Shown: positions 21,375 through 33,992, numbered from the stretch's first letter. The stretch is 64,000 nt of DNA from Streptococcus taonis (GCF_029948085.1 NZ_JARZZP010000011.1:1-64000); one strand, 5' to 3'. Numbers and translations: made by a program. Notes: a model not told the origin generated them from the letters alone.

Positions 21375-22361
21375 TTATTCTGTTTCTTCTTCACTTTCTT
21401 CAGCTTTGACAGGTAGAGGTTCATAGGCTCTAATAATCTGAGCAACGACTGGATGGCGAACCACATCCTTGGCTGAGAAATGAACAAAGTCAATCTGATG
21501 AATGTTCTTGAGTTTTTCTTGGGCATCAATCAAACCAGACTTTACATTACGCGGTAGGTCAATCTGACTAATATCCCCATTGACAATCATCTTAGAATTA
21601 AATCCAAGGCGTGTCAAGAACATCTTCATCTGCATGATGGTCGTATTTTGCGCCTCATCGAGAATGACAAAGGCATCATCCAAGGTTCGTCCACGCATGT
21701 AAGCAAGGGGTGCAATCTCAATAATTTCACGTTCCATGAGACGGGTTGTTTGATCCTTCCCAAGAATCTGGTACAAGGCATCATAAACTGGACGAAGATA
21801 AGGATCTACCTTTTCTTTCAAATCACCAGGTAGAAATCCTAGGCTCTCTCCTGCTTCTACTGCTGGACGTGTCAGTATGATTCGCTTGACTTGTCCACGC
21901 TTGAGGGCTGTTACGGCCAAAGTCACTGCTAAGAAGGTCTTACCTGTTCCTGCCGGCCCAATACCAAAGGTCACATCGTGTTGCTTGACACTATCCACAT
22001 AAAGCTTTTGACCCAGGGTCTTAACACGGATGGGCTTACCTGTATTATCCTTGATAATTTCTTCTTCATAAAGGGCGACAAACTTATCGATTTCATTATT
22101 CTTAACCATTGTAATGGCTGTCACCACATCCGGAGTTCCAACAGTCATTCCACGATTGACCAAGACCATCAAGGCTTGGATAACTTGGCGGGCTTCCTCA
22201 CAAGCAGGCTCTTCACCCAAAACCTGCACAATCTCCGTACGAGCATGAATCACCACATCGAGCTCTTCTTCCATCAAACGAAGATGGCGCTCATTGGAAC
22301 CAAAAAGATGAAACAGGTCATCTGGATGACTCAGTTGAATGTCAATTGAATGTTCCTTCAA
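21375..22361 (-). CDS. phoH: PhoH-like ATPase
   Basis: The 328-residue protein has the P-loop GPAGTGKTFLAV (about 137-148) and the Walker B stretch FVILDEAQNTT. The PhoH (PhoH/YlaK) family binds ATP and is linked to RNA metabolism and ribosome maturation, but its exact reaction is not settled. Translation probably starts at TTG (22361), with AGAGAGGT eight bases upstream, giving the family N-terminus MKEHSIDIQLSHPDD. It lies at the end of the frr-cvfB-yozE-phoH group, with a 155-bp gap before it. Confidence 0.93.
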   Translation of the reverse strand: MKEHSIDIQLSHPDDLFHLFGSNERHLRLMEEELDVVIHARTEIVQVLGEEPACEEARQVIQALMVLVNRGMTVGTPDVVTAITMVKNNEIDKFVALYEEEIIKDNTGKPIRVKTLGQKLYVDSVKQHDVTFGIGPAGTGKTFLAVTLAVTALKRGQVKRIILTRPAVEAGESLGFLPGDLKEKVDPYLRPVYDALYQILGKDQTTRLMEREIIEIAPLAYMRGRTLDDAFVILDEAQNTTIMQMKMFLTRLGFNSKMIVNGDISQIDLPRNVKSGLIDAQEKLKNIHQIDFVHFSAKDVVRHPVVAQIIRAYEPLPVKAEESEEETE

Positions 22362-22515
22362 ATAAAGAACCTCTCTAACTCTTTTAATTTTATATAATGT
22401 TTCGTTTGCTTTTAGTAGTTAAAAAGTCGATTAGGACCTAGTAAAAGTTAAACTGAATGACTATATTATAGCAAAGAGGCTGAGAAATTACTATTCCCAA
22501 CCCCATCTAGTGGTC

Positions 22516-22731
22516 TTAATGTTCTAGATATTCTTGCCAAATTCGATCAAAGTCTCCCATATTAAAGGAAAAGCTAGCATGTTCCTCTAAGAAACGACTG
22601 ACTTGATCGAAATCATCTGTATGCTTTGGGAAGGCAGACTCCTCAAAAGCCAAATCCGCTAAAATTGCTTTGGGACTATTGCTTTTAGGATTGCGCTCGG
22701 TCATCAGCCAAGTATAAAATGATTTTCTCAT
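22516..22731 (-). CDS. yozE: YozE family (UPF0346) small protein
   Basis: The 71-residue acidic protein begins [17 protein letters not shown] and ends with [11 protein letters not shown], which is the SAM-like YozE family pattern widely found in Firmicutes. No biochemical function is known. It starts 7 bp after the cvfB stop and is likely in the same transcript. Confidence 0.88.
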   Translation of the reverse strand: MRKSFYTWLMTERNPKSNSPKAILADLAFEESAFPKHTDDFDQVSRFLEEHASFSFNMGDFDRIWQEYLEH

Positions 22732-22738
22732 AAGCCTC

Positions 22739-23593
22739 CTAAATCAACTCTGTGCCGAACTGATCTTGCTTGATTTTGCCAGCCTTCATCAAACCACCGA
22801 GTGCTTTTTTAAACTGACCTTTTGAAATACCGAAAGTAGCCTTGATATCATCTGGTGATGACTTATCATTCAAGGTCATGAAGCCACCATTGCTTTCCAA
22901 ATAAGTCAAGATCATCTGCGCATCATTTTCCAACATCTCAAAAGAGCGTGGTTTTAAAGAGAGATTAAGCGTTCGGTCAACCTCACGGAAACCAATGACA
23001 CGCGCATCTAGCACTTGGCCCAAACGTGGTTCTGCATAGCGCTCACTTGGATGGATAAATCCAAGCATGTTGTTCTCAGGTAAATAGACAAAGGTTCCTG
23101 ATAATTTGAGACGGTAAACAATGGCAGGCCAATTTTGATTCTGCATGTTATTGTAGGCAGGACGTGCCAATCGTTGGAAATCTTCCTGATAAGCTAAGAT
23201 TCCCCAGATACGGTCCTTCTTATCCACTTCTAGACGAATATAAAGTCGATCACCTTTCTTTGGCCAGAGCTCTTTAAGTTCAGGAAGAACATCTAGTGAC
23301 ACAACGATTTCCTTGTCAGGAAGTCCTGTATCGACAAAAACCCCAAGGTCCTTACGAACCTCTGTTACGGTTCCCCAACCAAATTGTTCCTGAGTTGCAG
23401 TCACTTCTGTAGTAGTGAGGCGCAATTTTTGCTTCATATCTGTGTAAGCAAAACCTTTGACCGTATCACCAACTGTATGCTGACCTTCTTCTTTAGCTAG
23501 GGCATATGTTTGACCATCCTTTTGAACAAAGTAAAAACGGTCATTTTCATCGATGATGAGTCCAACGATAAAATTTGCAAGATTTGTATTCAT
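22739..23593 (-). CDS. cvfB: S1-domain RNA-binding regulator CvfB
   Basis: The 284-residue protein matches CvfB (conserved virulence factor B): three S1-like beta-barrel domains (about 1-65, 70-140 and 145-215) followed by a winged-helix domain ([20 protein letters not shown], about 235-284). It binds RNA and in Staphylococcus affects virulence gene output. I start at ATG 23593, preceded by GAAGGAAAT, rather than at the upstream in-frame codon that would add 13 residues. It follows frr by 60 bp. Confidence 0.92.
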   Translation of the reverse strand: MNTNLANFIVGLIIDENDRFYFVQKDGQTYALAKEEGQHTVGDTVKGFAYTDMKQKLRLTTTEVTATQEQFGWGTVTEVRKDLGVFVDTGLPDKEIVVSLDVLPELKELWPKKGDRLYIRLEVDKKDRIWGILAYQEDFQRLARPAYNNMQNQNWPAIVYRLKLSGTFVYLPENNMLGFIHPSERYAEPRLGQVLDARVIGFREVDRTLNLSLKPRSFEMLENDAQMILTYLESNGGFMTLNDKSSPDDIKATFGISKGQFKKALGGLMKAGKIKQDQFGTELI

Positions 23594-23653
23594 ATTTCCT
23601 TCTTTCGAATAAAACTCAGCCAGCAATGCCAACTGAGTTTTTCTGTTTATTTC

Positions 23654-24211
23654 TTAGACTTCCAAGATTTCTTTTTCTTTGTTGGCAGTCATTTCGTCGA
23701 TGTGTTTAACAGCATCGTCTGTTGCTTTTTGAATATCTTTTTCAAGAGTCTTCAATTCGTCTTCAGTGATTTCTTTTGCTTTTTCTTGTTTCTTAGCTTC
23801 GTCCATAGCATCACGACGGATATTACGGATAGCAACTTTAGCATTCTCACCCACTTTTTTCACTTCTTTAGCAAGGTCGCGACGAGTTTCTTCTGTGAGA
23901 GCTGGGATTACCAAGCGAATAACAGAACCATCGTTAGCTGGTGTGATACCTAGGTCTGAAGCATTCAAAGCACGTTCGATGTCTTTCAAAGATGATTTGT
24001 CAAATGGTGTTACCAACAAGACACGCGCTTCTGGGATTGTGATAGAAGCAATTTGGTTAAGTGGTGTTTCAACACCATAGTACTCAACGTGGATGCGGTC
24101 AAGCAAGCTAGCATTAGCACGGCCAGCACGAATACTTCCAAACTCACGAGCAAGTGAGTGGTGAGATTGGGTCATTCTCTCTTTTGCTTTTTCTACGATT
24201 GCGTTTGCCAT
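23654..24211 (-). CDS. frr: ribosome recycling factor
   Basis: The 185-residue protein has the full RRF pattern: [22 protein letters not shown] (about 26-47), [21 protein letters not shown] and the long C-terminal helices rich in Lys and Glu. It splits post-termination ribosomes together with EF-G. It follows pyrH by 9 bp, the conserved pyrH-frr order. Confidence 0.98.
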   Translation of the reverse strand: MANAIVEKAKERMTQSHHSLAREFGSIRAGRANASLLDRIHVEYYGVETPLNQIASITIPEARVLLVTPFDKSSLKDIERALNASDLGITPANDGSVIRLVIPALTEETRRDLAKEVKKVGENAKVAIRNIRRDAMDEAKKQEKAKEITEDELKTLEKDIQKATDDAVKHIDEMTANKEKEILEV

Positions 24212-24220
24212 AATGATTTC

Positions 24221-24955
24221 TTATTCCTTTTCTTCGATATTATTTGAAACTGTAGTTCCGATATTTTCACCAAATACAACACGTTTAATATTTCCTGGTT
24301 GGTTCATGTTGAAAACAACCAAGTCAATATCATTGTCCATTGAAAGTGTTGAAGCTGTTGAGTCCATGATACGGAGACCTTTATTAATGACGTCACGGTG
24401 AGTCAACTCTTCAAATTTAACAGCTGTCTTATCTTTTTTAGGATCAGCATTGTAGACACCATCAACCCCATTCTTAGCCATCAAGATAGCGTCCGCTTCA
24501 ATCTCAGCTGCACGAAGAGCCGCTGTTGTATCTGTTGAGAAGTATGGTGAACCAATTCCCGCACCAAAGATAACAATGCGTCCTTTTTCAAGATGACGAA
24601 GGGCACGACCACGAACGTAAGGTTCTGCTACTTGTTGCATGGCAATGGCTGTTTGAACACGTGTATCCACACCAACTTGTTGCAATGAATCTGCCATCAC
24701 AAGAGCATTCATAACGGTTCCAAGCATTCCTGTATAGTCTGCTTGTACACGATCCATTCCAGCTTCTGCTGCAGGTTCTCCACGCCAGAGATTTCCTCCA
24801 CCAATAACAAGGGCAATCTCAATACCTAAGTTATGTACTTCTTGAATTTCTTGAGCCATTGCTTGAACTGTTTTAATATCAATTCCGACACCACGTTCGC
24901 CAGCAAGGGCCTCACCTGATAACTTAATCAAAATACGTTTATATTTGGGTTCCAC
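24221..24955 (-). CDS. pyrH: UMP kinase
   Basis: The 244-residue amino-acid-kinase-fold protein has [16 protein letters not shown], the GGGNLWRG motif and the [18 protein letters not shown] segment of bacterial UMP kinases. It converts UMP to UDP with ATP, is usually activated by GTP and inhibited by UTP. I choose the GTG at 24955, because AAAGGAG lies eight bases before it; the upstream ATG at 24982 would place that ribosome binding site inside the gene. Confidence 0.96.
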   Translation of the reverse strand: MEPKYKRILIKLSGEALAGERGVGIDIKTVQAMAQEIQEVHNLGIEIALVIGGGNLWRGEPAAEAGMDRVQADYTGMLGTVMNALVMADSLQQVGVDTRVQTAIAMQQVAEPYVRGRALRHLEKGRIVIFGAGIGSPYFSTDTTAALRAAEIEADAILMAKNGVDGVYNADPKKDKTAVKFEELTHRDVINKGLRIMDSTASTLSMDNDIDLVVFNMNQPGNIKRVVFGENIGTTVSNNIEEKE

Positions 24956-25041
24956 CTGACTTCGCTCCTTTATTTTATTCAAACTATTTTATCACATTTT
25001 TTGAGAATTTTATAGTCTCATGAGTTATTCTTTTGAAAATT

Positions 25042-26376
25042 TTAAACGGATAAATAGTTTTCCAAATCAGCCAAGGCACGCTCTGCAATTTTTTCATAAC
25101 GAGCCTTCTTATCACGAATGCGGTCGCCTTCCAATTCCTTGATAATTCCGAAATTGACGTTCATTGGTTGGAAGTGTTTACTGTCAGCATGGGTGATGTA
25201 ATGGGCTAGACTTCCAATTGCAGTCGTTTCTGGGAAAATAGCAGGACTTTCTCCCTTGAAAAGACGAGCTGCGTTAATACCAGCTACTAGACCTGATGCC
25301 GCTGACTCAACATAGCCTTCCACACCCGTCATCTGACCAGCAAAGAATAGATTTGGCTGTTTCTTAGAACGATAAGTCTGCTCAAGAAGATTTGGTGAAT
25401 CCATGTACGAATTACGGTGCATAACACCATAGCGAACAAACTCAGCGTTTTCAAGACCTGGAATCATTTGGAAGACACGCTTCTGCTCTCCCCATTTGAG
25501 GTGAGTTTGGAAACCAACGATGTTATAAAGACTACCTGCTGCATTATCTTGACGAAGTTGAACGACTGCATAAGGTGTTTTAAAGTCACCATCGCGTGGT
25601 CCTTCGTAATCATCTGGATACTCTAGGCCAACTGGTTTCATAGGACCATAGAGCATAGTTTTGATACCACGTTTGGCCATGACTTCAATCGGCATACAAC
25701 CTTCAAAGTACTTTTCTTTTTCAAAAGAGTTAAGAGGTGCTTCTTCTGCATTAACCAAGGCTTCATGGAAATCCATAAACTCTTGCTTGGTCATCGGAGC
25801 ATTGAGATAGGCAGCTTCTCCCTTATCATAACGAGATTTGAGATAAACCTTGTTCATATCGATTGTATTGACATCCACAATAGGCGCTGCAGCATCGTAA
25901 AAATAAAAACCGTCACCGCCATTAAGAGCGTGAATTTTCTCAGCAAGAGCATCACTAGTCAAAGGACCAGTCGCTACAACTGTAATAGCATCCGTTGGCA
26001 ATTCTGTAATTTCGTCACGAACGACCTCAATCAAGGGATGGTTGGCAATCTTTTCAGTAACCATTTGAGAAAAACCGTCACGGTCCACCGCAAGGGCCCC
26101 ACCTGCAGGAACACGTGTAGCTTCTGCTGATTCCAAGATAACAGAACCCAAGCGACGCATTTCTTCCTTGAGAAGACCAACAGCATTGGTCAAAGCATCT
26201 CCACGAAGAGAATTAGAACAAACTAACTCAGCAAAATTGTCTGTTTTGTGCTGGGGTGTAGGCTTGACACCACGCATTTCATAAAGTTTAACTGGAATAC
26301 CACGTTCTGCAATTTGGTAGGCTGCTTCAGACCCTGCCAAACCTGCTCCGATAACATTGATATAAGATTGAGACAC
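25042..26376 (-). CDS. trmFO: methylenetetrahydrofolate-tRNA-(uracil-5-)-methyltransferase TrmFO
   Basis: The 444-residue flavoprotein has the FAD-binding [17 protein letters not shown] at its N-terminus and the conserved [12 protein letters not shown] with the reactive cysteine. It uses methylene-tetrahydrofolate and FAD to make ribothymidine at tRNA U54. The start is GTG (26376) after AAAGAGGT, giving a 444-residue protein; in-frame codons upstream would add 24 residues not found in the family. It is alone between the rsmI terminator and pyrH. Confidence 0.95.
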   Translation of the reverse strand: MSQSYINVIGAGLAGSEAAYQIAERGIPVKLYEMRGVKPTPQHKTDNFAELVCSNSLRGDALTNAVGLLKEEMRRLGSVILESAEATRVPAGGALAVDRDGFSQMVTEKIANHPLIEVVRDEITELPTDAITVVATGPLTSDALAEKIHALNGGDGFYFYDAAAPIVDVNTIDMNKVYLKSRYDKGEAAYLNAPMTKQEFMDFHEALVNAEEAPLNSFEKEKYFEGCMPIEVMAKRGIKTMLYGPMKPVGLEYPDDYEGPRDGDFKTPYAVVQLRQDNAAGSLYNIVGFQTHLKWGEQKRVFQMIPGLENAEFVRYGVMHRNSYMDSPNLLEQTYRSKKQPNLFFAGQMTGVEGYVESAASGLVAGINAARLFKGESPAIFPETTAIGSLAHYITHADSKHFQPMNVNFGIIKELEGDRIRDKKARYEKIAERALADLENYLSV

Positions 26377-26480
26377 GACACTAATACCTCTTTGGGTGGA
26401 ACCTAAGTTCATATCAAAACAAGGCACTAACTTGTTTAACACCCACAAATCTTTCTAATTTTTTCTTCTACTAGTATAAC

Positions 26481-26510
26481 AAAAAAAGGGAAGAAGGCAA
26501 ACTTCCCTGT
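26481..26510 (-). terminator. rsmI operon terminator
   Basis: On the minus strand AGGGAAG pairs with CTTCCCT around a short loop and runs into seven Ts. It begins at the end of rsmI. The T run is directly followed by TGTTATACT, a possible extended -10 for trmFO. Confidence 0.85.
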
Positions 26511-27389
26511 TTAGTCATTGGATTGATTGTCTTCCCATTCGTGATAAGCAGCGTAGAGCTGACTTTTGTTCCACTGATAAATCTTCGCAACTTCCTTAAT
26601 GGCTTGATTTTTCTTCATGCCTTGCTGGATACGTTCTTGGATTTCTGAGAACAAGTCCTCTTCATCCTTATCCTCTACTTCTTGACTAGCTCCTTCTACA
26701 ATGAGAAGACACTCGCCCTTAAGTGGTGTTTCAGAAATACTTTCTAGTAGCTCTGAAATCTTTCCTCGTTGGTATTCTTCATAGATTTTGGTCAATTCAC
26801 GAACCAAGACCACCGAGCGATCACCATAGACTTCTAGCATATTCTCCAGTGTATCTGCTACACGGTGAGGAGATTCATAGAAAATCTGAGTTTCTGGATA
26901 AGCTTTTTTCGCTTCGAAAAACTGCTTTTGTTGACCTGACTTTCGTGGTAGAAAACCATAAAAGATGTGGGGTTGGGGTGCCAAGCCACTAGCAATCAAG
27001 GCAGAAATCCCTGCACTAGCTCCTGGAACTGTGACAACTGCGATATCTTCTCTAATGGCAGCCTTGACCAAATCATGACCCGGGTCAGAAATACTAGGCA
27101 TCCCTGCATCAGATACTTGGGCAAGATTTTGACCTTGTTTCAACAAACCAATCAAATCAGGAATTTTTTCCTTGGCATTATGTTCGTGAAAACTGATTTG
27201 CTTGGTTGAGATCTCAAAATGCTTGAGCAAAAGTCCCGTATTACGAGTGTCTTCTGCCGCAATCCAGTCGACCTCTTTCAAGGTCTGAATGGCGCGAAAA
27301 GTCATATCATCTAGATTACCAATTGGCGTTGCGACTAGATAAAGCTTGCCATAGGGAGATTGTCCCTTAAAACTCTTTTGAATCTGCAT
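26511..27389 (-). CDS. rsmI: 16S rRNA (cytidine-2'-O)-methyltransferase RsmI
   Basis: The 292-residue tetrapyrrole-methylase-fold protein has the signature YLVATPIGNLDDMTFRAI (about 18-35), AEDTR, and VSDAGMPSISDPGHDLV (about 94-110). It methylates C1402 of 16S rRNA on the ribose. It is 2 bp downstream of yabA, in the tmk-holB-yabA-rsmI group that is widely kept in Firmicutes. Confidence 0.96.
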   Translation of the reverse strand: MQIQKSFKGQSPYGKLYLVATPIGNLDDMTFRAIQTLKEVDWIAAEDTRNTGLLLKHFEISTKQISFHEHNAKEKIPDLIGLLKQGQNLAQVSDAGMPSISDPGHDLVKAAIREDIAVVTVPGASAGISALIASGLAPQPHIFYGFLPRKSGQQKQFFEAKKAYPETQIFYESPHRVADTLENMLEVYGDRSVVLVRELTKIYEEYQRGKISELLESISETPLKGECLLIVEGASQEVEDKDEEDLFSEIQERIQQGMKKNQAIKEVAKIYQWNKSQLYAAYHEWEDNQSND

Positions 27390-27391
27390 AC

Positions 27392-27709
27392 TTACTCCCT
27401 AAACAACAGTTCATCACAGAACATACATTCTGCATCTTGCTCTCGACGTTGGCCATAAAAGTCACGGCAAACATGAAAACCGTCCTCATAAATGCGACGG
27501 ACATTTTCCCTCACATGTTTCGTTTTGGCTGGAGCTGTCTCCTCAACCTCTCCCAAACGTTCTCTCAGTTTATCATTTTCTAAACGAAGAGCTGTATTTT
27601 CCTCTACCAGACTCTTGAGATTTTTCTTGATAGCTTCGACGTCTGCCAAGGTTACCAACAATTGCTGTGAAAAGTCATCTAAAGCATCAAATAATTCTTT
27701 TTTATTCAT
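27392..27709 (-). CDS. yabA: replication initiation control protein YabA
   Basis: The 105-residue protein has an N-terminal coiled coil (about 5-55, heptads of Leu/Ile) and a C-terminal zinc site (HVCRDFYGQ then CMFC). YabA binds DnaA and the DnaN clamp and keeps initiation of replication from firing too often. It lies between holB and rsmI. Ribosome binding site is GAAAGGGC. Confidence 0.95.
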   Translation of the reverse strand: MNKKELFDALDDFSQQLLVTLADVEAIKKNLKSLVEENTALRLENDKLRERLGEVEETAPAKTKHVRENVRRIYEDGFHVCRDFYGQRREQDAECMFCDELLFRE

Positions 27710-27733
27710 TACAGCCCTTTCTATAATCTATCT

Positions 27734-28630
27734 TTACTTTAAATTTTTTTGTAAAACGAGGTATTCCAAAGCGTTTTGAAAGCTAACATTGGCCCGCCAC
27801 ATTTTACGAGTTTGGACGAAATTTTGCAAAATATTTCGAGCTGAAACATTGAGAATCTCTTGACCAGCTAGTACCTCTAAAATCCTGAGCACTTGATCTT
27901 GCTTTTCTTTATCATCAGCCAAACTCGTTAATTTTGCAACTTGCAAATAGGATTCTTTTTTATGGGCTAAAAGCCAAGAAAAGAGGCGTTCACTTTCATC
28001 TACTAGTGTCCAAAATCCTGCTTGATGGACAAGCTTATCAGCCTCTGCCTGCGATTGACTAAACTGAGCCAATAGCTTAGCTTTATTTTTTACTAAACCA
28101 GCCTCTTCAAGCTGTGACATTAAAGTAGAGACTTGCTTCTTAAATTGGAAAATCTGTGTCCGACTTCGAATTGTTGGTAACATCTGTTCCTCATCATCGG
28201 TCAAAAAGAAAATATAAATCTCACTTTGTGGCTCTTCAATAACCTTCAAGAGTGAATTTGCAGCATTCACATGCATTTTTTCTGCTTGTTCGATAATAAA
28301 GACCTGACGTTGATTTTCAATACCAGACTGGGAAAATTGACCAACTAATTCTCGAATACGCTCCGTCTTAATGACTTGATTCAGAGGTTTAATTATGGTC
28401 ACATCAGGAAACTCTTCCTGCTCAATCAATTTACAATTCCGACATTTTTCACAAGGAAAAATACCAGTTTTCTCACTACAAAAGAGACTTTTAGACAAGA
28501 AAAGGGCCATCTCTAAACTTCCAAAATTACCTGAAAAAAGATAGGCGTGATTGAGTTGTCCTTGCTCCAAGATATGAACAAAACGTTCAAATTGTAGAGG
28601 TTGACAAGCTCTTAATTGCTCTTGTTTCAT
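27734..28630 (-). CDS. holB: DNA polymerase III delta' subunit
   Basis: The 298-residue AAA+ protein of the clamp loader has [18 protein letters not shown] where gamma/tau has its P-loop, so nucleotide binding is lost, as is normal for delta'. The zinc-binding cysteines CEKCRNC (about 64-70) and the SRC-like segment [11 protein letters not shown] are visible. It overlaps tmk by 4 bp, a coupled pair. Confidence 0.94.
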   Translation of the reverse strand: MKQEQLRACQPLQFERFVHILEQGQLNHAYLFSGNFGSLEMALFLSKSLFCSEKTGIFPCEKCRNCKLIEQEEFPDVTIIKPLNQVIKTERIRELVGQFSQSGIENQRQVFIIEQAEKMHVNAANSLLKVIEEPQSEIYIFFLTDDEEQMLPTIRSRTQIFQFKKQVSTLMSQLEEAGLVKNKAKLLAQFSQSQAEADKLVHQAGFWTLVDESERLFSWLLAHKKESYLQVAKLTSLADDKEKQDQVLRILEVLAGQEILNVSARNILQNFVQTRKMWRANVSFQNALEYLVLQKNLK

Positions 28631-29265
28631 CTCCTTAATCCCATCCTGTCAAAAAGTAGCTGCTGCGTATTTTCAATCACTTGATCAAGTGGTAGGCTAG
28701 CATCGATTTTTTCGATGCGATTTCCTTCTCTTTCAATAAGAGAAAGGTAACCTTGACGAACTTTTCGGTGTAGATCCAGACCTTCCATGTCCAAACGATT
28801 GACTTCCCGATTACTGTTGGCAGCAATACGTGCCAGGCCCTCTTCGACCTCAATATCAAAATAAAGAGTTAAATCAGGTTTCAGTCCATCAGTCGCAAAC
28901 TGATTAAGCCAATCAATGGCATCGATATCTAAACCACGCCCAAAGCCCTGATAAGCAACCGAACTATCAATAAATCGATCCATGATAACCAGTTTTCCAG
29001 CTGCAAGTGCTGGTAAGACCTTTTCCACCAAGTGTTGTCGACGACTAGCAATATAGAGGAGAAGCTCAGTCTTAGGATCCATTTCAGTATGACTAGGATC
29101 TAGGATAACTTCGCGAATTTTTTCTCCAATTAAGACCCCACCTGGTTCACGGGTTGTTAAAACTTCTACTCCCCTATCCTCTAGTACAGGGATTAGGGCT
29201 TCAAGAACGCTTGTTTTTCCTGCTCCCTCTGGTCCCTCAAGAGAGACTAAAAATCCTTTTGACAT
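28627..29265 (-). CDS. tmk: thymidylate kinase
   Basis: The 212-residue kinase has the P-loop [11 protein letters not shown] (about 10-20), TTREPGG, and [13 protein letters not shown] (the DRY-like motif). It phosphorylates dTMP to dTDP. It is the first gene of tmk-holB-yabA-rsmI. The minus strand upstream has TGATAGAAT, an extended -10, about 30 bp before the start. Confidence 0.97.
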   Translation of the reverse strand: MSKGFLVSLEGPEGAGKTSVLEALIPVLEDRGVEVLTTREPGGVLIGEKIREVILDPSHTEMDPKTELLLYIASRRQHLVEKVLPALAAGKLVIMDRFIDSSVAYQGFGRGLDIDAIDWLNQFATDGLKPDLTLYFDIEVEEGLARIAANSNREVNRLDMEGLDLHRKVRQGYLSLIEREGNRIEKIDASLPLDQVIENTQQLLFDRMGLRR

Positions 29266-29351
29266 GTCTGACTCATTTCTATTTTTCTCTCTTCTATTCT
29301 ATCAAAAAAATGGGGATTTGTGAAAAGCTTTTTTCATTTCCTTCTTTGTAA

Positions 29352-29387
29352 GAAAAAAAGAGGGTGAGTTTTAACACTCACCTCTTA
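29352..29387 (-). terminator. proline operon terminator
   Basis: AAGAGG-TGAG pairs with CTCA-CCTCTT on the two sides of a TTTTAACA loop. On the minus strand seven Ts follow. It overlaps the proC stop codon and closes proBAC. Confidence 0.85.
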
Positions 29388-30182
29388 TTTACCTAATTCT
29401 TGAGTTTTTTTGTAGGCTTGGTTGACAGCATCCATAACGGTTCCTCTAAAAGCATGTTCTTCTAGACTTGCTACACCAGCAATGGTCGAACCTCCAGGGC
29501 TGCAAACTTGGTCTTTTAAGACTCCAGGATGTTGCTGACTTTCTAGTACCATTTGACCTGCACCAACTACTGTTTGAGCCGCCATTTTCAGAGCCATTTC
29601 TCGTGGCAATCCTGTCTGAACACCTGCATCCGCCAAGGCTTCGATAAATAGATAGACAAAGGCTGGTCCACAGCCTGCAAGCCCTGTTGCTGCATCTATT
29701 AAAGCATCGCTTAATTCAACTAACTGGCCAGCCTTGGCTAACAGTTGACAAAATAGTTCATTGTCTTCTGGATGACAATTTGCAGACAAGGCATAACTAA
29801 TCACTCCTTGCCCAATAGCAACAGGGGTATTAGGCATAATACGAATAATCCTATGGTGACTTGGAAGAAGACTAGCAAGTTTTTCCAAGGTCAAACCAGC
29901 AGCCATGGAAATCAAAAGAAGACTTTCTCGTTTCTCAAGGACTGGCTGATATTGAGAAAGCAGTTCTGAGAACTGTGCTGGTTTAACTCCTAGAAAAATC
30001 ACATCTGCTTCTGCAAAGATTTCGTCATTGCTAGAAGCCAGACCACCATAATTGGCAATAAAAGCATCCACCTTAGCTTGACTACGATTAGCAAGGAGAA
30101 TCTGATGACTAGTTTTTGCCTGCAAGACTACCTTAGCTAAACTAGCACCCATATTTCCCAAACCTATAAATCCAATCTTCAT
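29385..30182 (-). CDS. proC: pyrroline-5-carboxylate reductase
   Basis: The 265-residue protein has the NADP-binding GFIGLGNMGASLAKV at its start and the C-terminal signature SPGGSTIAGVASLEEHAFRG. It makes proline from pyrroline-5-carboxylate, the last step of the pathway. It is 3 bp downstream of proA and last in proBAC. Confidence 0.97.
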   Translation of the reverse strand: MKIGFIGLGNMGASLAKVVLQAKTSHQILLANRSQAKVDAFIANYGGLASSNDEIFAEADVIFLGVKPAQFSELLSQYQPVLEKRESLLLISMAAGLTLEKLASLLPSHHRIIRIMPNTPVAIGQGVISYALSANCHPEDNELFCQLLAKAGQLVELSDALIDAATGLAGCGPAFVYLFIEALADAGVQTGLPREMALKMAAQTVVGAGQMVLESQQHPGVLKDQVCSPGGSTIAGVASLEEHAFRGTVMDAVNQAYKKTQELGK

Positions 30183-30185
30183 CTC

Positions 30186-31448
30186 TTACTCCCTTATCTG
30201 TCCGTCACCAGTAACTACATACTTATAGCTAGTCAATTCTTTTAAGCCCATTGGACCACGCGCATGCAGTTTCTGAGTAGAAATCCCCATTTCACAACCA
30301 AGACCAAATTGGCCACCATCGGTGAAACGAGTTGAAGCATTGACATAAACCGCTGCCGAGTCCACTTGATCTGTAAAGTAAGTTATAGCATCAGCATTTT
30401 CTGTCACAATAGCATCCGAATGATGGGTACTGTGGGCTTCAATATGGGCAACCGCTTCTTCTAAACTGCTCACGACCTTAACCGCTAGGATATAGTCTAA
30501 AAACTCGGTGTCAAAGTCTTGTGGCTCTGCTGCTATACCTGAAATAAATTGACTAGCTTTTTCATCTAAACGGAATTGAAGCGGTTCAAGACCAGCTTCC
30601 TTTCGATCGGCAACCAAAACTTGCTCCAAGCGAGGAAGGAAGCTTGCCGCCTTGTCTTGATGAACAAGCAGCACTTCCATGGCATTGCAGACTGAAGGAC
30701 GACTAGTTTTAGCGTTGTTTATGATCGATAGAGCCTTATCGTCGTCTGCGTCCTTATCGACATAAACATGAACAATCCCTGTCCCTGTCTCGATAACGGG
30801 TACAATAGCATTCTCAACCACTGCATTGATTAAGCCAGCCCCTCCACGAGGAATGAGAAGGTCTAGATAGCCCTTGGCCTTCATCATAGCATAGCTACTT
30901 TCACGGCTAGTATCTTCCACCAGTTGGATCACATCAGGATGAATGGTCGTTGTCTCCAAGCCCTTCTTCAAGGCTTTAACAATAGCATGGGCAGTTTGAT
31001 AGGCATCCTTCCCACTACGAAGAACAACCGCATTTCCACTCTTGAGAGCCAAAGCAGCCGCATCAGATGTCACATTTGGACGGCTTTCATAGATAATGCC
31101 AATAACCCCCATAGCCACCCGTTTCTTGGTAATAACCAAGCCATTTTCAAGCTGACTCGTTTCTAAAACTTCACCGATTGGATCTGGTAAAGCAACCACT
31201 TCACGAATCCCTCTTGCCATTGCTTCAATACGTCCTGCATCCAAATAAAGACGATCCAACATAACATCTGAGATTTTTCCCTTGGCCGCTTCCATATCGA
31301 GGGCATTGGCCGCTAAAATCTCCTCAGTAGCAGCCACTAAGTGATCAGCCATGGCTAGCAAGGCTTGATTTTTCACATCTTCACTAGCTGTGTTGATTGA
31401 TTTTTTAACAGCCTGTACCTGTTCAAATTGTTCTTGTGTACTTACCAT
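30186..31448 (-). CDS. proA: glutamate-5-semialdehyde dehydrogenase (gamma-glutamyl phosphate reductase)
   Basis: The 420-residue protein of the aldehyde-dehydrogenase fold has [19 protein letters not shown] (about 107-125) and the reactive cysteine in [16 protein letters not shown]. It reduces gamma-glutamyl phosphate to glutamate semialdehyde with NADPH. It starts 9 bp after proB and is followed by proC. Confidence 0.98.
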   Translation of the reverse strand: MVSTQEQFEQVQAVKKSINTASEDVKNQALLAMADHLVAATEEILAANALDMEAAKGKISDVMLDRLYLDAGRIEAMARGIREVVALPDPIGEVLETSQLENGLVITKKRVAMGVIGIIYESRPNVTSDAAALALKSGNAVVLRSGKDAYQTAHAIVKALKKGLETTTIHPDVIQLVEDTSRESSYAMMKAKGYLDLLIPRGGAGLINAVVENAIVPVIETGTGIVHVYVDKDADDDKALSIINNAKTSRPSVCNAMEVLLVHQDKAASFLPRLEQVLVADRKEAGLEPLQFRLDEKASQFISGIAAEPQDFDTEFLDYILAVKVVSSLEEAVAHIEAHSTHHSDAIVTENADAITYFTDQVDSAAVYVNASTRFTDGGQFGLGCEMGISTQKLHARGPMGLKELTSYKYVVTGDGQIRE

Positions 31449-31457
31449 AGTTTACCT

Positions 31458-32567
31458 CTAAAATTCTGTAAAGAGTAGTTGGATTTCAGGAGTAATGGAA
31501 ATCCAGTCATCACGGTGAATCAGGACTCCCTTGGCTTTTTGAGAACGAAGGACATCTTTCAGCCCCGATGCACCTAGTTGTACTCTACCTTTTCCAAGTG
31601 ATTTTCCAGTTTCCTTATCAAAAACAGTAACAATATCGCCATAAGAAAAGTTGCTCTCAACATCTACAACCCCTGATAAAAGGAGACTCTTTCCATGTTG
31701 AGAGAGGGCTTCTGCCGCCCCTTTATCAACCCAAATTGCTCCCTGACTTTTGGCATAAAAGGCCAGCCACTGCTTCTGGGTACGAAGTCCCTTTTCCTGT
31801 GCAACAAAGTAAGAACCATCCAAAGTCTTCTCTGCCGCCTCTATCATAGCATCAGCTTTCAAGGATGAACAAATATAAACCGGTACTCCTGACTCTGTCG
31901 CAATGGTCGCTGCCTTTATCTTAGTCAGCATTCCACCAGTTCCATTAGATGATCCTGATCCACCAGCCATATCAATAATTTCACGATTGATGGTCTCAAT
32001 TCTCTCCAGACGTTTAGCTCTTGGATCCGAGTTAGGATTACCAGTATAAAGACCGTCTACATCTGTTAAGAGGACCAAAAGATCTGCCTGCACCATTGCT
32101 GCAACCTGGGCACTAAGTGTATCATTATCTCCGACCTTGAGCTCATCAATAACGACACTGTCATTTTCATTGATAATAGGAATCGCACCACGATTAAGCA
32201 GGACTGACAAAGCTTGATGGGCATTTTTATAACGTCGCTTATCGACAAAATCATCCTGAGTTAGCAAGATTTGCGCTGAAACAATCTGTCTTAAGAGCAA
32301 ATTGGTTGTATATTCTTCCAGAAGCAATCCTTGACCAACCGCTGCTGAAGCTTGCTTATCCGCAATCTTGGTCGGTCGTTTTTTAAATCCTAAGGCTCCA
32401 AAACCTGCTGCAACAGCCCCAGAAGATACCAAAATCAGCTCATGACCTGCTTCATGCAGCATTGCAAGCTGTTGTGTGATAGCTTTTACTTTACTGCGAG
32501 ATAAACTTCCATCTTTATGTGTCAAGGATGAAGTTCCAACTTTAAATACGATACGCTTGTACTTCAT
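31458..32567 (-). CDS. proB: glutamate 5-kinase
   Basis: The 369-residue protein has an amino-acid kinase domain ([36 protein letters not shown]) and a C-terminal PUA domain (about 280-369). It commits glutamate to proline and is usually inhibited by proline. I use the ATG at 32567, because TGGAGAAAA then serves as ribosome binding site; the ATG at 32579 would sit on it. It is first in proBAC. Confidence 0.97.
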   Translation of the reverse strand: MKYKRIVFKVGTSSLTHKDGSLSRSKVKAITQQLAMLHEAGHELILVSSGAVAAGFGALGFKKRPTKIADKQASAAVGQGLLLEEYTTNLLLRQIVSAQILLTQDDFVDKRRYKNAHQALSVLLNRGAIPIINENDSVVIDELKVGDNDTLSAQVAAMVQADLLVLLTDVDGLYTGNPNSDPRAKRLERIETINREIIDMAGGSGSSNGTGGMLTKIKAATIATESGVPVYICSSLKADAMIEAAEKTLDGSYFVAQEKGLRTQKQWLAFYAKSQGAIWVDKGAAEALSQHGKSLLLSGVVDVESNFSYGDIVTVFDKETGKSLGKGRVQLGASGLKDVLRSQKAKGVLIHRDDWISITPEIQLLFTEF

Positions 32568-32594
32568 ATTTTTCTCCAAATTTAATATTTAACC

Positions 32595-32622
32595 ATTTTA
32601 CCATGATTTTATGAAATTGTAA
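32595..32622 (-). promoter_or_regulatory. proBAC promoter
   Basis: The minus strand has TTACAA (32617-32622), a 16-bp spacer and TGGTAAAAT, an extended -10 (TAAAAT at 32595-32600). It is 27 bp before the proB start. I see no riboswitch or T-box in the short leader. Confidence 0.65.
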
Positions 32623-32648
32623 AAAAGTAACTCTCTCACTTTTGATCA

Positions 32649-32681
32649 CAAAAAAAGAACCTTGCATAGCAAGATTCTTTT
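32649..32681 (-). terminator. tuf terminator
   Basis: On the minus strand AAAGAA-CTTGC pairs with GCAAG-TTCTTT around TAT and runs into seven Ts. It lies about 45 bp after the tuf stop codon. Confidence 0.85.
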
Positions 32682-32724
32682 AGTGTCTGACTTAAATAAT
32701 TGTTCTTCTGGGAACTAAATCGAA

Positions 32725-33921
<1,197 letters not shown>

Positions 33922-33992
33922 TTGAGTAAAAGCCTCCAATAAAATATATTTTATAGATAGACAGTAGGCAATACAGTCTAACTTTCCTTACT

